A DNA stretch of 19,447 nt from an uncultured Chloroflexota bacterium (lineage in GTDB: Bacteria > Chloroflexota > Anaerolineae > Caldilineales > Caldilineaceae). The notes below the pieces were generated by a model. It ran no database searches, was not told the DNA's origin, and was given only the letters and a program-made list of their open reading frames with translations. The position numbers and the translations under genes were made by a program. The DNA lies in the NCBI GenBank assembly GCA_903879975.1, contig CAIRNL010000406.1, positions 1 to 19,447 of the forward strand. The letters are read 5' to 3'. Position 1 is the first letter of the stretch, and every line of letters begins with the position of its first letter. Positions 9,808 to 17,624 of this stretch are shown piece after piece.

Positions 9808-12336
9808 ATGGCATTGCTGTACGGCGCCCTCGCCTACATGGCCGGCATTCTGGTCGGACGAATCCTTTTTGATACAGCTGGGTTGGAATGCCCCCTGCCA
9901 GCTTGGCTGTGGCTGGCGCCCGTTGCGCTTCTGCCGCTGACTGCACTGCTCCACCGAATTCCGCCCCGCACCCCGCCACCTTCCATGCGCTGGCCGGTCA
10001 CGGCCGGATTTGAGCCGCCGTCCAGCGGCATCTCCCCTACCTGGATGGCGATGATCGGTCTGTGCGTTGCTGCAGGCGCGCTGCGTTATGCGGGCCAGCC
10101 GTTCGCCCTCTGCTGGACGTCCGATGATTTGGCCTACTACAACCTGCCTGCAGACCAGGCCTTTGCGCGCGGCGCCGCCAAGGTCACCGTGACCGGTTTC
10201 GTCGCCAACTACCCACTTGTGACCGATGTAGAACAGGCAATCGTTGTCGATGCCGACGCAATCGTTGTCGACGGCGCCCTGCAATCTGTCAGCGGCCAGG
10301 TGCGGCTGATCACGGGCATCCGCAAAAGCTATGCCTACGGCCAGCCGGTGAGCGTCACTGGGCGCCTGGTGGACCCGCCGGAATTCGAGCACTTTTCCTA
10401 TAAGGAGTATCTGTCGCGCAAGGGCATTCACAGTCTGCTCTACGGCGCGCACGTCGCCGAACTGACAGGCGACCTGCAGGGCAACCCCATGCTGGCCACG
10501 CTCTACGCCCTTCGCCAGCGCGGCGAAACCTTCCTCAATCGTGCCCTGCCCGAACCCTACGCTGCCCTGGCCAATGGCATGATCCTGGGTATCGAGGCTG
10601 GCATCCCTGACGATCTGTACGACCAATTCAACGCTACCGGCGCATCGCACGTCATCGTCATCTCCGGTTCCAATGTGGCGCTCATCGCCGGCGTGATCAT
10701 GGCGTTCATGGCGCGCATCGTGGGCGGCAAGCGCGCCGTCTGCTTCACTGTGGCCGGCATTGCCGGTTACGCAGTGCTGGTAGGCGGCGATGCTGCAGTG
10801 ATGCGCGCAGCGGTAATGGGCAGCCTGGCCGTCATCGCCACTGGGCTACACCGCCGCAGCACCAGCCAGGTCAGCCTGGGTGCGGCGTGCGCATGGATGA
10901 CGGTCACCAACCCGCTGGCGCTCTGGGATGTCGGTCTGCAACTGAGCAGTGCAGCCACGGCGGGCCTCATGCTGGTGGCGCCAGGCCTGGTCGCCGCGTT
11001 GCGCCGCCTGCTGGCGTGGTCGCACAGGGAACACCTGTTGCGTGGGCCGGTCGGTGCATTTTTTACAGAAAGTATGATGGTGACGCTGGCCGCCAACCTC
11101 ACGACGCTGCCGCTGGTCATCTACTATTTCGGCCGGGTCAGCATCGTGAGCCTGCTGACCAACCTGCTGATCCTGCCGGTGCAGTCGCCGATCCTGTTGG
11201 CGGGCACTGCTGGCGTCGTTGCCGGCATAACCGGCCTGGAGGCGATCGGTCGCGCCATCCTTGCGTTGCCATGGGGCTGCCTGGTATGGACGGTTACCGC
11301 CGTGCAGTGGAGTGCCTCCCTGCCCAACGCCAGCCTGGAGAGCGCCGATTTGGGTCTGCCGGCCTTACTGGCCGCCTATGTGACGCTCACCCTCGTGCAG
11401 GGAAGAGTGCGCTTGCTGCGCCTGGGCGGCAGGGTGAAGGATTGGGCAGCACACGCTCGCTGGCAGCGTCTGGTCGGCCCGGTGGCCATCGGTGGGCTGG
11501 CATTCACGACCCTCCTGTCATGGACGGCTGCCACCGCACTGCCCGATGGCCGGCTGCATCTCTGGTTCCTCGACATCGGCCAGGGAGATGGCATCCTCAT
11601 CCAGACGCCATCCGGGCGCCAGGTGTTGATCGATGGCGGCGCCAGCCCGCAGACCCTCTTCAGCGAATTGGGTGCAATCATGCCTTTCTGGGACCGCACG
11701 ATCGACCTGCTGATCCTCACCCATCCCGACGATGACCACATGGCTGCGCAGGCCGAAATACCAGCGCGCTATCGAGTCGAGCGCGCGATCCACAGCATCC
11801 ATGCGGCGCAGCACCCCGACGAAGCCCTCTGGCGCGAACGCATGGCAACGGCCGGTGTGGCTGTTACAAACGTGGCAGCAGGAAACTGGATCGACCTCGG
11901 CGACGGCGTCGCGCTCTGGGTACTCGCACCGGTGCCGGAAGGCTATACCGGCGCTGACGCCGACAACGAAAATTCACTGGTGACAAAACTGGTCTATGGG
12001 GACTTTTGTGCGTTGCTCACCGGCGATGCCGGCCTAGCCAGCGAAAAGCAGCTGCTCGACAGCGGCTCTCCGCTGCGTGCAACGGTGCTCAAGCTCGGCC
12101 ATCACGGCAGCCGCAGCAGTTCTGGACAATCGTTCCTCAACGCCGCCGCCCCCTACGTTGCCATCATCCAGGTCGGCGCCGACAACGACCACGGTCACCC
12201 CCACTCCGACGTGCTGGAACGCCTTGGCGCCACACCTGTGCTGCGTAACGACCTGGCTGGCCGCATTCATGTCCAAAGCGATGGGGCAACACTCTGGGTT
12301 GCAAGTGAGAAGCACTTTCCTCAGTCAGGCCTTTGA
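9808..12336 (+). CDS. comEC: ComEC/Rec2 family DNA uptake channel protein
   Basis: ComEC forms the inner-membrane channel that brings single-stranded DNA into the cell during natural transformation. The 842-aa protein has the full three-part layout: an N-terminal membrane and OB-like region (about 1-250), the Competence domain with SHVIVISGSNVALIAGVIMAF and many hydrophobic helices (about 260-580), and a C-terminal metallo-beta-lactamase-like domain starting at LDIGQGDGILIQTPSG (near residue 588). That domain carries the metal motif H639-P-D-D-D-H644, then LLTGDAG and KLGHHGSRSSS. Motifs look intact, suggesting a functional protein. GGAG (9799-9802) lies 5 nt before the ATG. It is not accompanied by comEA or other competence genes here. 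Confidence 0.95.
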   Translation: MALLYGALAYMAGILVGRILFDTAGLECPLPAWLWLAPVALLPLTALLHRIPPRTPPPSMRWPVTAGFEPPSSGISPTWMAMIGLCVAAGALRYAGQPFALCWTSDDLAYYNLPADQAFARGAAKVTVTGFVANYPLVTDVEQAIVVDADAIVVDGALQSVSGQVRLITGIRKSYAYGQPVSVTGRLVDPPEFEHFSYKEYLSRKGIHSLLYGAHVAELTGDLQGNPMLATLYALRQRGETFLNRALPEPYAALANGMILGIEAGIPDDLYDQFNATGASHVIVISGSNVALIAGVIMAFMARIVGGKRAVCFTVAGIAGYAVLVGGDAAVMRAAVMGSLAVIATGLHRRSTSQVSLGAACAWMTVTNPLALWDVGLQLSSAATAGLMLVAPGLVAALRRLLAWSHREHLLRGPVGAFFTESMMVTLAANLTTLPLVIYYFGRVSIVSLLTNLLILPVQSPILLAGTAGVVAGITGLEAIGRAILALPWGCLVWTVTAVQWSASLPNASLESADLGLPALLAAYVTLTLVQGRVRLLRLGGRVKDWAAHARWQRLVGPVAIGGLAFTTLLSWTAATALPDGRLHLWFLDIGQGDGILIQTPSGRQVLIDGGASPQTLFSELGAIMPFWDRTIDLLILTHPDDDHMAAQAEIPARYRVERAIHSIHAAQHPDEALWRERMATAGVAVTNVAAGNWIDLGDGVALWVLAPVPEGYTGADADNENSLVTKLVYGDFCALLTGDAGLASEKQLLDSGSPLRATVLKLGHHGSRSSSGQSFLNAAAPYVAIIQVGADNDHGHPHSDVLERLGATPVLRNDLAGRIHVQSDGATLWVASEKHFPQSGL

Positions 12337-12352
12337 TATCTGTCGATTGGGG

Positions 12353-12391
12353 TCACCGCTTGCAATGGCCTGAAAATTGGGCGAGCGGTGA
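12353..12391. terminator. Hairpin between convergent comEC and htrA-like genes
   Basis: TCACCGCTTGC (12353-12363) pairs with GCGAGCGGTGA (12381-12391), eleven pairs with one G-U wobble and a 17-nt loop. It sits 16 nt after the comEC stop in a 125-bp gap between converging genes, the right place for a bidirectional terminator. There is no T-run on either strand, so Rho-independent termination is not assured. Confidence 0.4.
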
Positions 12392-12461
12392 AAAACAGCG
12401 TTGTGGACGCAAATTCGAGAATATACCTCTTCATTTCAGCGAATGGACAGGGTATTCTGTA

Positions 12462-13766
12462 TTAGCGCGGCCGTGCCGCGAGCGTGAGCGGCACATCGAG
12501 CGTCTCATCCCCACGCAGCACCGTCAGCGTGATCGTGTCACCGGGGCTAGTATAGCGCGCCAGATAGATCAGCACGTCGTCGAAAGTCGTCACCGGCTGG
12601 CCGTCGACCGCAACGATGAAATCGCCGCCCGCTGCATCCGGACAGACGCTGGCATATTCGGTGGTGATCGGACGCGTACTGCCGCGCAGCCCTGCCCGCG
12701 CCGCCGGCGTGCCGCCCAGAATGCGGTCTACGATAACCCCCCGCTGTGCCTTGTCGATCCCCTGCTCCCCACCGCAGATGGGACTGAAGGTCACGCCACT
12801 GATCCCCATGTAGCTATGGTTGTAGCTGCCATCGGCGATCAGCCCGGGCACGACACGCTCCACGATCGCAATCGGAATGGCAAAACCCACGCCACTATTG
12901 GCGCGCACGTCCGAACGAATTTGCGCATTGACGCCAATGACCTCACCGCGCTCGTTCAACAGTGGGCCACCAGAGTTTCCAGGATTGATCGCCGCATCGG
13001 TCTGGATAGAATCGGGAATGCTGAAATTGCCGCGTGAGGGGATCGTGCGCCCCAACGCACTGACGATACCGCTCGTGAGCGTGCCTTGCAGGCCAAAGGG
13101 ATTGCCGATGGCAGCCACCCGCATCCCAACATAAATATCAGCCATCGCCCCACGTTGCACCGGCACCAGGTTGTAGCCCTCGGGATCGATCTTGACTACG
13201 GCCAGGTCACTGTCCGGATCTCGGCCGACCACATCGGCCAAGGCCGAGGTCCCGTCAGAAAAGGTCACCTGAAAACGCTGTCCTTCTTCGACCACATGGT
13301 TGTTCGTGACGATATGGCCGTCCGCATCCCATACAAAGCCCGATCCGTTGACCAATGGCAACAGCTCGTCGTCGTTGTTGGGCAGAGGGATCGGCAAGGC
13401 TGACTGCCCCTCCAGGGGAGGATGGTCCATCCACACCGTAATGTTCACAACCGAGACATTGTTCTGCTCGTAGATATTGCGCAGCACGGCACTCTCGTAA
13501 TCCGCACCATCGGCTGGCGGTTGCACGATGACCTGCGGGCGTGGCGTCGGCTGTTGAGCAACAGAACGAACCATCTGCGGACGGGCGCCTGGCTGCGGCG
13601 CCGTTGTCATGACCGCGCGCGCAATGGTGACGAAACCGGCAGTCATCAACGCACACATAGAGACCAGCACAACGAGCATCAATCCTCCCACAAAAAGGAG
13701 GAGACCGTTTGACTTGGTTTTGGGTGGATTCAAGTCGTACATGGGCAATCCCAATCTAGAACGCAT
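12462..13766 (-). CDS. HtrA/DegP-like trypsin-family serine protease with PDZ domain
   Basis: HtrA proteases degrade or refold damaged envelope proteins. The 434-aa protein has a short cytoplasmic N-terminus, one membrane anchor (about residues 21-50), a Pro/Gln-rich linker (55-85) and a trypsin-like domain with catalytic triad H157 (TNNHVV), D187 (DPDSDLAVVK) and S265 (NPGNSGGP). A single PDZ domain follows (about 335-430: RGVIVDRILGGTPAARAGL, then FIVAVDGQPV). Two cysteines (C331 and C375) flank an insertion in the PDZ region and could form a disulfide outside the membrane. An in-frame ATG at 13742 (MYDLNPP) is an alternative start; neither has a strong ribosome-binding site. It runs toward comEC, and the repeat-containing 195-bp gap upstream separates it from the helicase gene. 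Confidence 0.93.
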   Translation of the reverse strand: MRSRLGLPMYDLNPPKTKSNGLLLFVGGLMLVVLVSMCALMTAGFVTIARAVMTTAPQPGARPQMVRSVAQQPTPRPQVIVQPPADGADYESAVLRNIYEQNNVSVVNITVWMDHPPLEGQSALPIPLPNNDDELLPLVNGSGFVWDADGHIVTNNHVVEEGQRFQVTFSDGTSALADVVGRDPDSDLAVVKIDPEGYNLVPVQRGAMADIYVGMRVAAIGNPFGLQGTLTSGIVSALGRTIPSRGNFSIPDSIQTDAAINPGNSGGPLLNERGEVIGVNAQIRSDVRANSGVGFAIPIAIVERVVPGLIADGSYNHSYMGISGVTFSPICGGEQGIDKAQRGVIVDRILGGTPAARAGLRGSTRPITTEYASVCPDAAGGDFIVAVDGQPVTTFDDVLIYLARYTSPGDTITLTVLRGDETLDVPLTLAARPR

Positions 13767-13882
13767 TCTTCGAGTCTATCGATTGTAGGCCTTATGGCTC
13801 TGGCTGCACGGTGACAGCGCTCACGATCTCATCGGCCATTCATTTGGCCAGGCTGCGTCCAGTGTGAAAATTGGGAAGGGAA

Positions 13883-13951
13883 GTCACGAGTCACACGTCA
13901 CGAGTCACACGTCACGAGTCACACGTCACCAATTGACGCATGACTCGTGAC
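13883..13951. repeat. 14-bp tandem repeat (three copies plus a partial) with inverted copy
   Basis: GTCACGAGTCACAC occurs three times without interruption (13883-13896, 13897-13910, 13911-13924), followed by a partial GTCAC. TGACTCGTGAC (13941-13951) is the exact reverse complement of the first 11 bases of the unit, so each copy can fold back on it; the nearest pair leaves a 19-nt loop. The array ends 10 bp before the helicase stop codon on its downstream side and may act as its transcription terminator, or be a mobile or slippage-prone intergenic repeat. Confidence 0.85.
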
Positions 13952-13961
13952 TCGTCATCCC

Positions 13962-15605
13962 CTATGCCCGCACAACGTCGATGGTCTGGCGGTGAATGCG
14001 AAAATTGGCAGAGCGCGCCAGCACCTGTGCCACAAACTGTTCCGGCACATCGACCAGCGTGTGATGTTCCTGGATGTGAATGCGGCCGATGGCGTGGCCA
14101 GGAATGTTCGCATGATGAGCGATCGTACTCACCACGTCGGCCGGACGCACCCCATGCACCTTGCCCTTGCTCAACGACAGACTGACCATGCCCTGCTCCG
14201 GCGCACCCCGCGGGCGACGCTGGCGCGGCTGCCGCTCAGACGGCCGTCCACCCCGGCGATCTCTCGCCTGCTGCGGACGGCGCTCCTGTATCTCGGTCAC
14301 GGGCAAAATCGGCCGCTGGCTCTCCCCGCCGCGTGCCAGGCGCAGCGCCGCCGCTGCGATTTCCACCGGATCATAGCCGGCATCGACCAGCGTAGCGGCC
14401 AGTGCCCGTTCCTGGCCGACCCGCCCGTGTGACAGGACATCAGCGACGCGTTCTAGCAAGTTTGCATTGCGGCGTGCATGGATCTCTTCTGACGTGGGCA
14501 GGGCAGCGCGCACAATCGACGTCTTGATGAAGCCTTCGATGCGTCCCAGCCGCCAGCGCTCGTTAGGCGTTACCAGCGACAGAGCCGTGCCTGTCTTGCC
14601 GGCGCGTCCAGTACGCCCGACGCGGTGCACGTAGACCTCCGCATCTTCGGGCAGGTCAAAATTGAAGACATGGGAGATATGGTCGATGTCCAGCCCGCGC
14701 GCAGCCACGTCGGTGGCAACGAGTACTTTGATCAGGTTGCGGCGGAAGCGATTCATCACACGCTCGCGTTCCTCCTGTTCCAGTTCGCCGCTCAGCGCCT
14801 CAGCCGGGAAGCCGCGCGTCGAGAGTTCGGCAGCCAGTTCTCCAGCGCCGGCCCGCGTGCGCACGAAGATCAGCGCACTCGTGATGGGCTCAACCTCAAA
14901 AAGGCGGGTCAACGCCGCCAGTTTGTCGGCCTCATAGACCAGATAGTGGCGTTGCTCGGTGGCGGATACGGTGACTTGTTCGCGCTCGATGGCGACCGAC
15001 TGCGGCTGGCGCAGATAGCGGTCAGCCAGACGACGAATTTCGAGCGGCAGAGTTGCGGAGAGCAGGGCCGTCTGACGCTCGGCCGGCGTGGCACTCAAGA
15101 TGGCCTCAATGTCCTCGATGAACCCCATACTCAGCATCTCGTCGGCCTCGTCGAGCACAACAGTCGCCACTGCGCTCAGATCCAGAACCTCACGCTGAAT
15201 GAGATCGAGCAGGCGCCCCGGTGTGCCGACGACCACATCGACCCCCTTGCTGAGGCGGCTGATCTGCCGGCCATAGGGCTCGCCGCCGTAGACCGGCAGC
15301 ACGCGGACGCCACGCTCCCGACCGAAATCATGCATGGCCTTGGCGACCTGCACAGCCAGCTCGCGCGTCGGTGCTAGCACGAGACTCTGTACAGCGCTGG
15401 CGCCCGGCTCCAGCCGGTGCAAAATGGGCAGCGCAAAGGCAGCCGTCTTGCCCGTCCCGGTCTGGGCCTGGCCGATCACGTCGTGGCCCTCCAGCATCAG
15501 GGGAATCATCGCAGATTGAATGGGCGTCGGCGTGGTAAAGCCAAGCACCTCGACGGCCTGCACCAATTCCGGGTGCAAGCCCAACTGGGAAAACGCAGTA
15601 GTCAT
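13962..15605 (-). CDS. DEAD-box ATP-dependent RNA helicase with DbpA-type RNA-binding domain
   Basis: DEAD-box helicases unwind RNA duplexes in ribosome assembly, mRNA decay and cold adaptation. All core motifs are visible in the 547-aa protein: Q motif (GFTTPTPIQ, 22-30), Walker A AQTGTGKT (47-54), PTREL (79-83), TPGR (128-131), DEAD (152-155) and SAT (183-185), and in the second RecA domain VATDVAARGLDID and HRVGRTGRAG. A basic, Arg/Gln-rich linker (about 440-470) leads to a C-terminal DbpA-like RNA-binding domain (KVHGVRPADVVSTIA). This is the CshA/DeaD type. AGGAG (15612-15616 on the complement) lies 6 nt before the ATG. The leader upstream is long and highly structured, so expression is probably controlled at RNA level. 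Confidence 0.95.
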   Translation of the reverse strand: MTTAFSQLGLHPELVQAVEVLGFTTPTPIQSAMIPLMLEGHDVIGQAQTGTGKTAAFALPILHRLEPGASAVQSLVLAPTRELAVQVAKAMHDFGRERGVRVLPVYGGEPYGRQISRLSKGVDVVVGTPGRLLDLIQREVLDLSAVATVVLDEADEMLSMGFIEDIEAILSATPAERQTALLSATLPLEIRRLADRYLRQPQSVAIEREQVTVSATEQRHYLVYEADKLAALTRLFEVEPITSALIFVRTRAGAGELAAELSTRGFPAEALSGELEQEERERVMNRFRRNLIKVLVATDVAARGLDIDHISHVFNFDLPEDAEVYVHRVGRTGRAGKTGTALSLVTPNERWRLGRIEGFIKTSIVRAALPTSEEIHARRNANLLERVADVLSHGRVGQERALAATLVDAGYDPVEIAAAALRLARGGESQRPILPVTEIQERRPQQARDRRGGRPSERQPRQRRPRGAPEQGMVSLSLSKGKVHGVRPADVVSTIAHHANIPGHAIGRIHIQEHHTLVDVPEQFVAQVLARSANFRIHRQTIDVVRA

Positions 15606-15633
15606 CTCAAACTCCTATCGTTGTTTTGATGAC

Positions 15634-15837
15634 TCCGCTGCGCCGCAGTGCCCTTGCGGGCCTGCCCCCATCACCGCCGGTTACCTGCCGGCAAGAAAAG
15701 CGCCCGTTCAACGTCACGCCAGCATTGGCCACGGCTGAAACGGGCAACCCGTTGGAATAATCAAAACAAATTCAATTGTCGCCTGCCGCCAGATTGCGGA
15801 CAGACAAGTCAGCATAACACGGCAGGCACAAAGTCAA
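15634..15837 (-). promoter_or_regulatory. Structured, attenuator-like leader of the DEAD-box helicase gene
   Basis: In the transcript order of the minus strand, segment 1 AACGGG (15753-15748) can pair with segment 2 GCCCGTT (15745-15739), and segment 2 can instead pair with segment 3 AACGGGC (15708-15702). The 2:3 hairpin, which also holds an inner GCCA/TGGC stem, is followed at once by GCTTTTCTT, like a Rho-independent terminator; the 1:2 hairpin would be an antiterminator. Further hairpins follow (CCGGC/GCCGG across 15676-15692, GCCC/GGGC across 15650-15661). A possible promoter, TTGACT (15837-15832) and TATGCT (15816-15811), has a short 15-bp spacer. Confidence 0.45.
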
Positions 15838-15888
15838 AAGTTTACTGACTGATCAAAACGCATAAGATTCTGACGGCACGCAGCCCGG

Positions 15889-16545
15889 TCAGGATTCATG
15901 GAGGGTACGCAGCATCACCGTACCGGCCAACTCGTCGTAGAGCGCATAACGCGGCCAGGGACCCTCTTCCGGGACGCCGGCGCTGCCGACCCCGACGATC
16001 GTACGCGTGCCCGGCGCCAGACGAATCCGCTCAGTGCCCGGCGACGAGTGCAGGTGATTCGTCGCCAGATCCCATGTCCAGACCCGCTGCACGTGCGTGT
16101 GCCCATGAAACGCAACCGTGACCTTCTCGGTCTCCATCCATGCCAATGCGTTCCACACCGCATCCATATTGCGGTGCAGACGCGGGAAGAGGGCACTCCA
16201 ACTCATGCCCAGTTTCATCCAATCCGCGGCGGCTGCGGTCGTCGCCAGGGCCGGCGGCATATCGGGCGTGGCGTGGCAATAGACGGCGGCGCGATCGCGG
16301 AGAATCGCCGGCCACTCCCCCACCCACTGCGCCAGCGAGCCAGCCAGCCGACAGAGGCCGCTCACCTCCCAGTTGCCATAGACGCAGGGAATTTTACGCA
16401 CCTGGAGCGCAGCCAGGATGCGCGGCGTGTGCCCGGCATCGCCCAGAAAGATCAGCCGGTCGGCGTACAGGGCGGCTGCATCCTCTAGAACGGCGGTGAG
16501 GGCAGGGTAGTTATCGTGAAGGTCGGCAAAGATCGCGGTGAGCAT
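15889..16545 (-). CDS. Calcineurin-like metallophosphoesterase family protein
   Basis: The 218-aa protein has the two-metal phosphoesterase motifs in order: FADLHDNYPAL (D-x-H at about residues 8-10), FLGDAGHT, YGNWEVSG, a Cys-His segment YCHATPD and FHGHTHVQR near residue 145-150. The fourth motif reads GNWE instead of the usual GNHD/E, so the catalytic His is replaced by Trp, as in some small YfcE-like relatives where this position varies. The substrate is unknown; relatives act on phosphodiesters, nucleotides or protein phosphates. The start is placed at the ATG at 16545 (MLTAIFADLHDN) because the fold begins there; a GTG at 16587 would add 14 residues that look unrelated. No clear ribosome-binding site is seen. 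Confidence 0.85.
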   Translation of the reverse strand: MLTAIFADLHDNYPALTAVLEDAAALYADRLIFLGDAGHTPRILAALQVRKIPCVYGNWEVSGLCRLAGSLAQWVGEWPAILRDRAAVYCHATPDMPPALATTAAAADWMKLGMSWSALFPRLHRNMDAVWNALAWMETEKVTVAFHGHTHVQRVWTWDLATNHLHSSPGTERIRLAPGTRTIVGVGSAGVPEEGPWPRYALYDELAGTVMLRTLHES

Positions 16546-16587
16546 AACCCCAATGGTACGCGTGCGCTCGCCTCGGGACAAATGCAC

Positions 16588-16944
16588 AGGGTGCCGCGCT
16601 GCGTGCTGCCTGCGTGGGCTGCATTCAGGGCAGAAGGCTCAGGTGAGTTGCCAGCCGCTCCAATTACGCCACATATTGTTCAGGCACAACTTTTTGCCGA
16701 TAGCGATACTGCGCTCGCGGACACACGTCGCCGCCAGATAGGCATCACCCCGCCAGTTGACGCTTGCCAGCACGTGACGATCGTACCGGTGGAGATCAGT
16801 CCATTCATACGCCGGGTTCTACAACCACCAACTGCCGCAACCGGCATAGGAGCGTCCTGAAGCCTTGCTGAGTAGCTATCCATTTCGGGCATAAACCGGC
16901 AGCCCTTGAGTTTTCGATAGCCATCCAACGTCGCCGCAATCTCA
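16588..16944. other. Gene-poor, degraded stretch
   Basis: No intact gene is visible in these 357 bp. On the minus strand a coding-like 59-codon remnant occupies 16639-16818, and a second open minus-strand frame at 16680-16928 overlaps it in another phase. Together they look like one frameshifted, decayed gene next to the insertion-sequence remnant. Confidence 0.5.
16639..16818 (-). pseudogene. Unrecognised coding remnant (C-terminal fragment)
   Basis: The frame opens directly after a TAG (16819-16821) and runs 59 codons to TGA. It reads NPAYEWTDLHRYDRHVLA, then SVNWRGDAYLAATCVRERS and ends with WRNWSGWQLT. The balanced composition with several Trp, Tyr and His residues looks like real protein rather than chance, but no start codon context exists and I do not recognise the family. 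It most likely is the tail of a gene damaged by insertion or deletion. Confidence 0.3.
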
Positions 16945-16962
16945 GAAACTGTTTGAAAAGTC
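16945..16962. repeat. Putative single terminal inverted repeat of an IS5-type element
   Basis: GAAACTGTTTGAAAAGTC lies at the 3' end of the transposase frame, ending on the last base of its stop codon, where the element's end is expected. Short AT-rich ends with a TTTGAAAAGT-like core are common in IS5-family elements. No matching inverted copy was found on the other side (17421-17640), so the element has lost one end. Confidence 0.4.
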
Positions 16963-17420
16963 TAGACACAGGCCAATCGGCGTAGCATGAGGCGAATCAT
17001 GGTGGTGTAAACAAAGGTCTCGCTCGTGGTTGGCAGCCGTTCATAGTCCTTGTTGAGACGACGGTGATGATTGAGCCAAGCAAAGATGCGTTCCACAACC
17101 CAACGCCTTGGGAGGACAATGAAGCCTTTTGGGTCATCGGAACGGAGGACAACCTGCAAGTGAAAGCGGCAATGGTCTGCCACCCACGCCAGGAGTTGGC
17201 CACGATAGCCCCCATCGACCCAGATGAAACGCAGCTTCTTGCAGGCGCCGCCCAAGTGAGCGAGCAGGAGACGGGCGCCATCACGGTCTTGAACCGAGGC
17301 AGCGGTGACAACCACCGCCAACAGCAGGCCCATTGTGTCCACAAGGAGATGACGTTTCGAGCCATTGATCTTTTTGCCCGCAAGAGCCAGGGATAGAATC
17401 GACGCAGAGCCGAATGACAT
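16962..17420 (-). pseudogene. IS5-family transposase, 5'-truncated and frameshifted
   Basis: The frame encodes the C-terminal half of a DDE transposase of the IS5 family (ISL2/IS427-like): AGKKINGSKRHLLVDTMGLL, then WVDGGYRGQ with the second catalytic Asp (D69 of this frame), LPRRWVVERIFAWLNHHRR with the Glu (E110) and NKDYERLP. The N-terminal half with the helix-turn-helix is missing. The motif VDS that normally holds the first catalytic Asp is found at 17398-17400 but in a different frame and much closer to AGKK than in intact relatives, which indicates a deletion plus a frameshift. The first residues (MSFGSAS) are therefore not a true start. The element cannot transpose by itself. Confidence 0.85.
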
Positions 17421-17624
17421 CGGTGCTGACTTGCGGGACGCGCTCTATGAATTCACCAATCGCCATGCCCTGTTTGTTTCCGAGATGCTCATGACAGCCC
17501 GGCAGTCCGGTGCACCAGCATATCCTGCACAATCTGGATAGCAGCCGGCGTAGCCATCTCCAGACGCTCATTCAGAACCTGCACGCATCACAGCACGATC
17601 GCTGATGTCACGCTGCTATCGATT
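17421..17624. other. Degraded DNA flanking the transposase remnant
   Basis: About 200 bp without an intact gene. On the minus strand, short coding-like pieces occur in changing frames (for example VLNERLEMATPAAIQIVQ around 17580-17525), each ended by a stop. They may belong to the lost 5' part of the insertion sequence or to a gene it interrupted. No terminal repeat or target duplication was found. Confidence 0.4.

Noticed and set aside
9781..10650. Long minus-strand open frame (289 codons) opposite comEC
   Set aside because: It lies entirely antisense to a well-supported comEC, has low-complexity composition typical of GC-rich antisense frames, and no family motifs.
12333..13037. Plus-strand open frame of 234 codons opposite the HtrA-like gene
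   Set aside because: It overlaps the conserved protease and PDZ regions antisense, lacks motifs and a ribosome-binding site.
13883..13929. CRISPR array
   Set aside because: Repeats are 14 bp and directly adjacent with no spacers, and no cas gene is present.
14625..15377. Plus-strand open frame of 250 codons opposite the helicase
   Set aside because: Antisense shadow of conserved helicase motifs; no recognisable domain.
17281..17571. Separate minus-strand gene overlapping the transposase
   Set aside because: It contains the displaced VDS motif of the transposase in another frame, so it is a frameshift piece and not a second gene.
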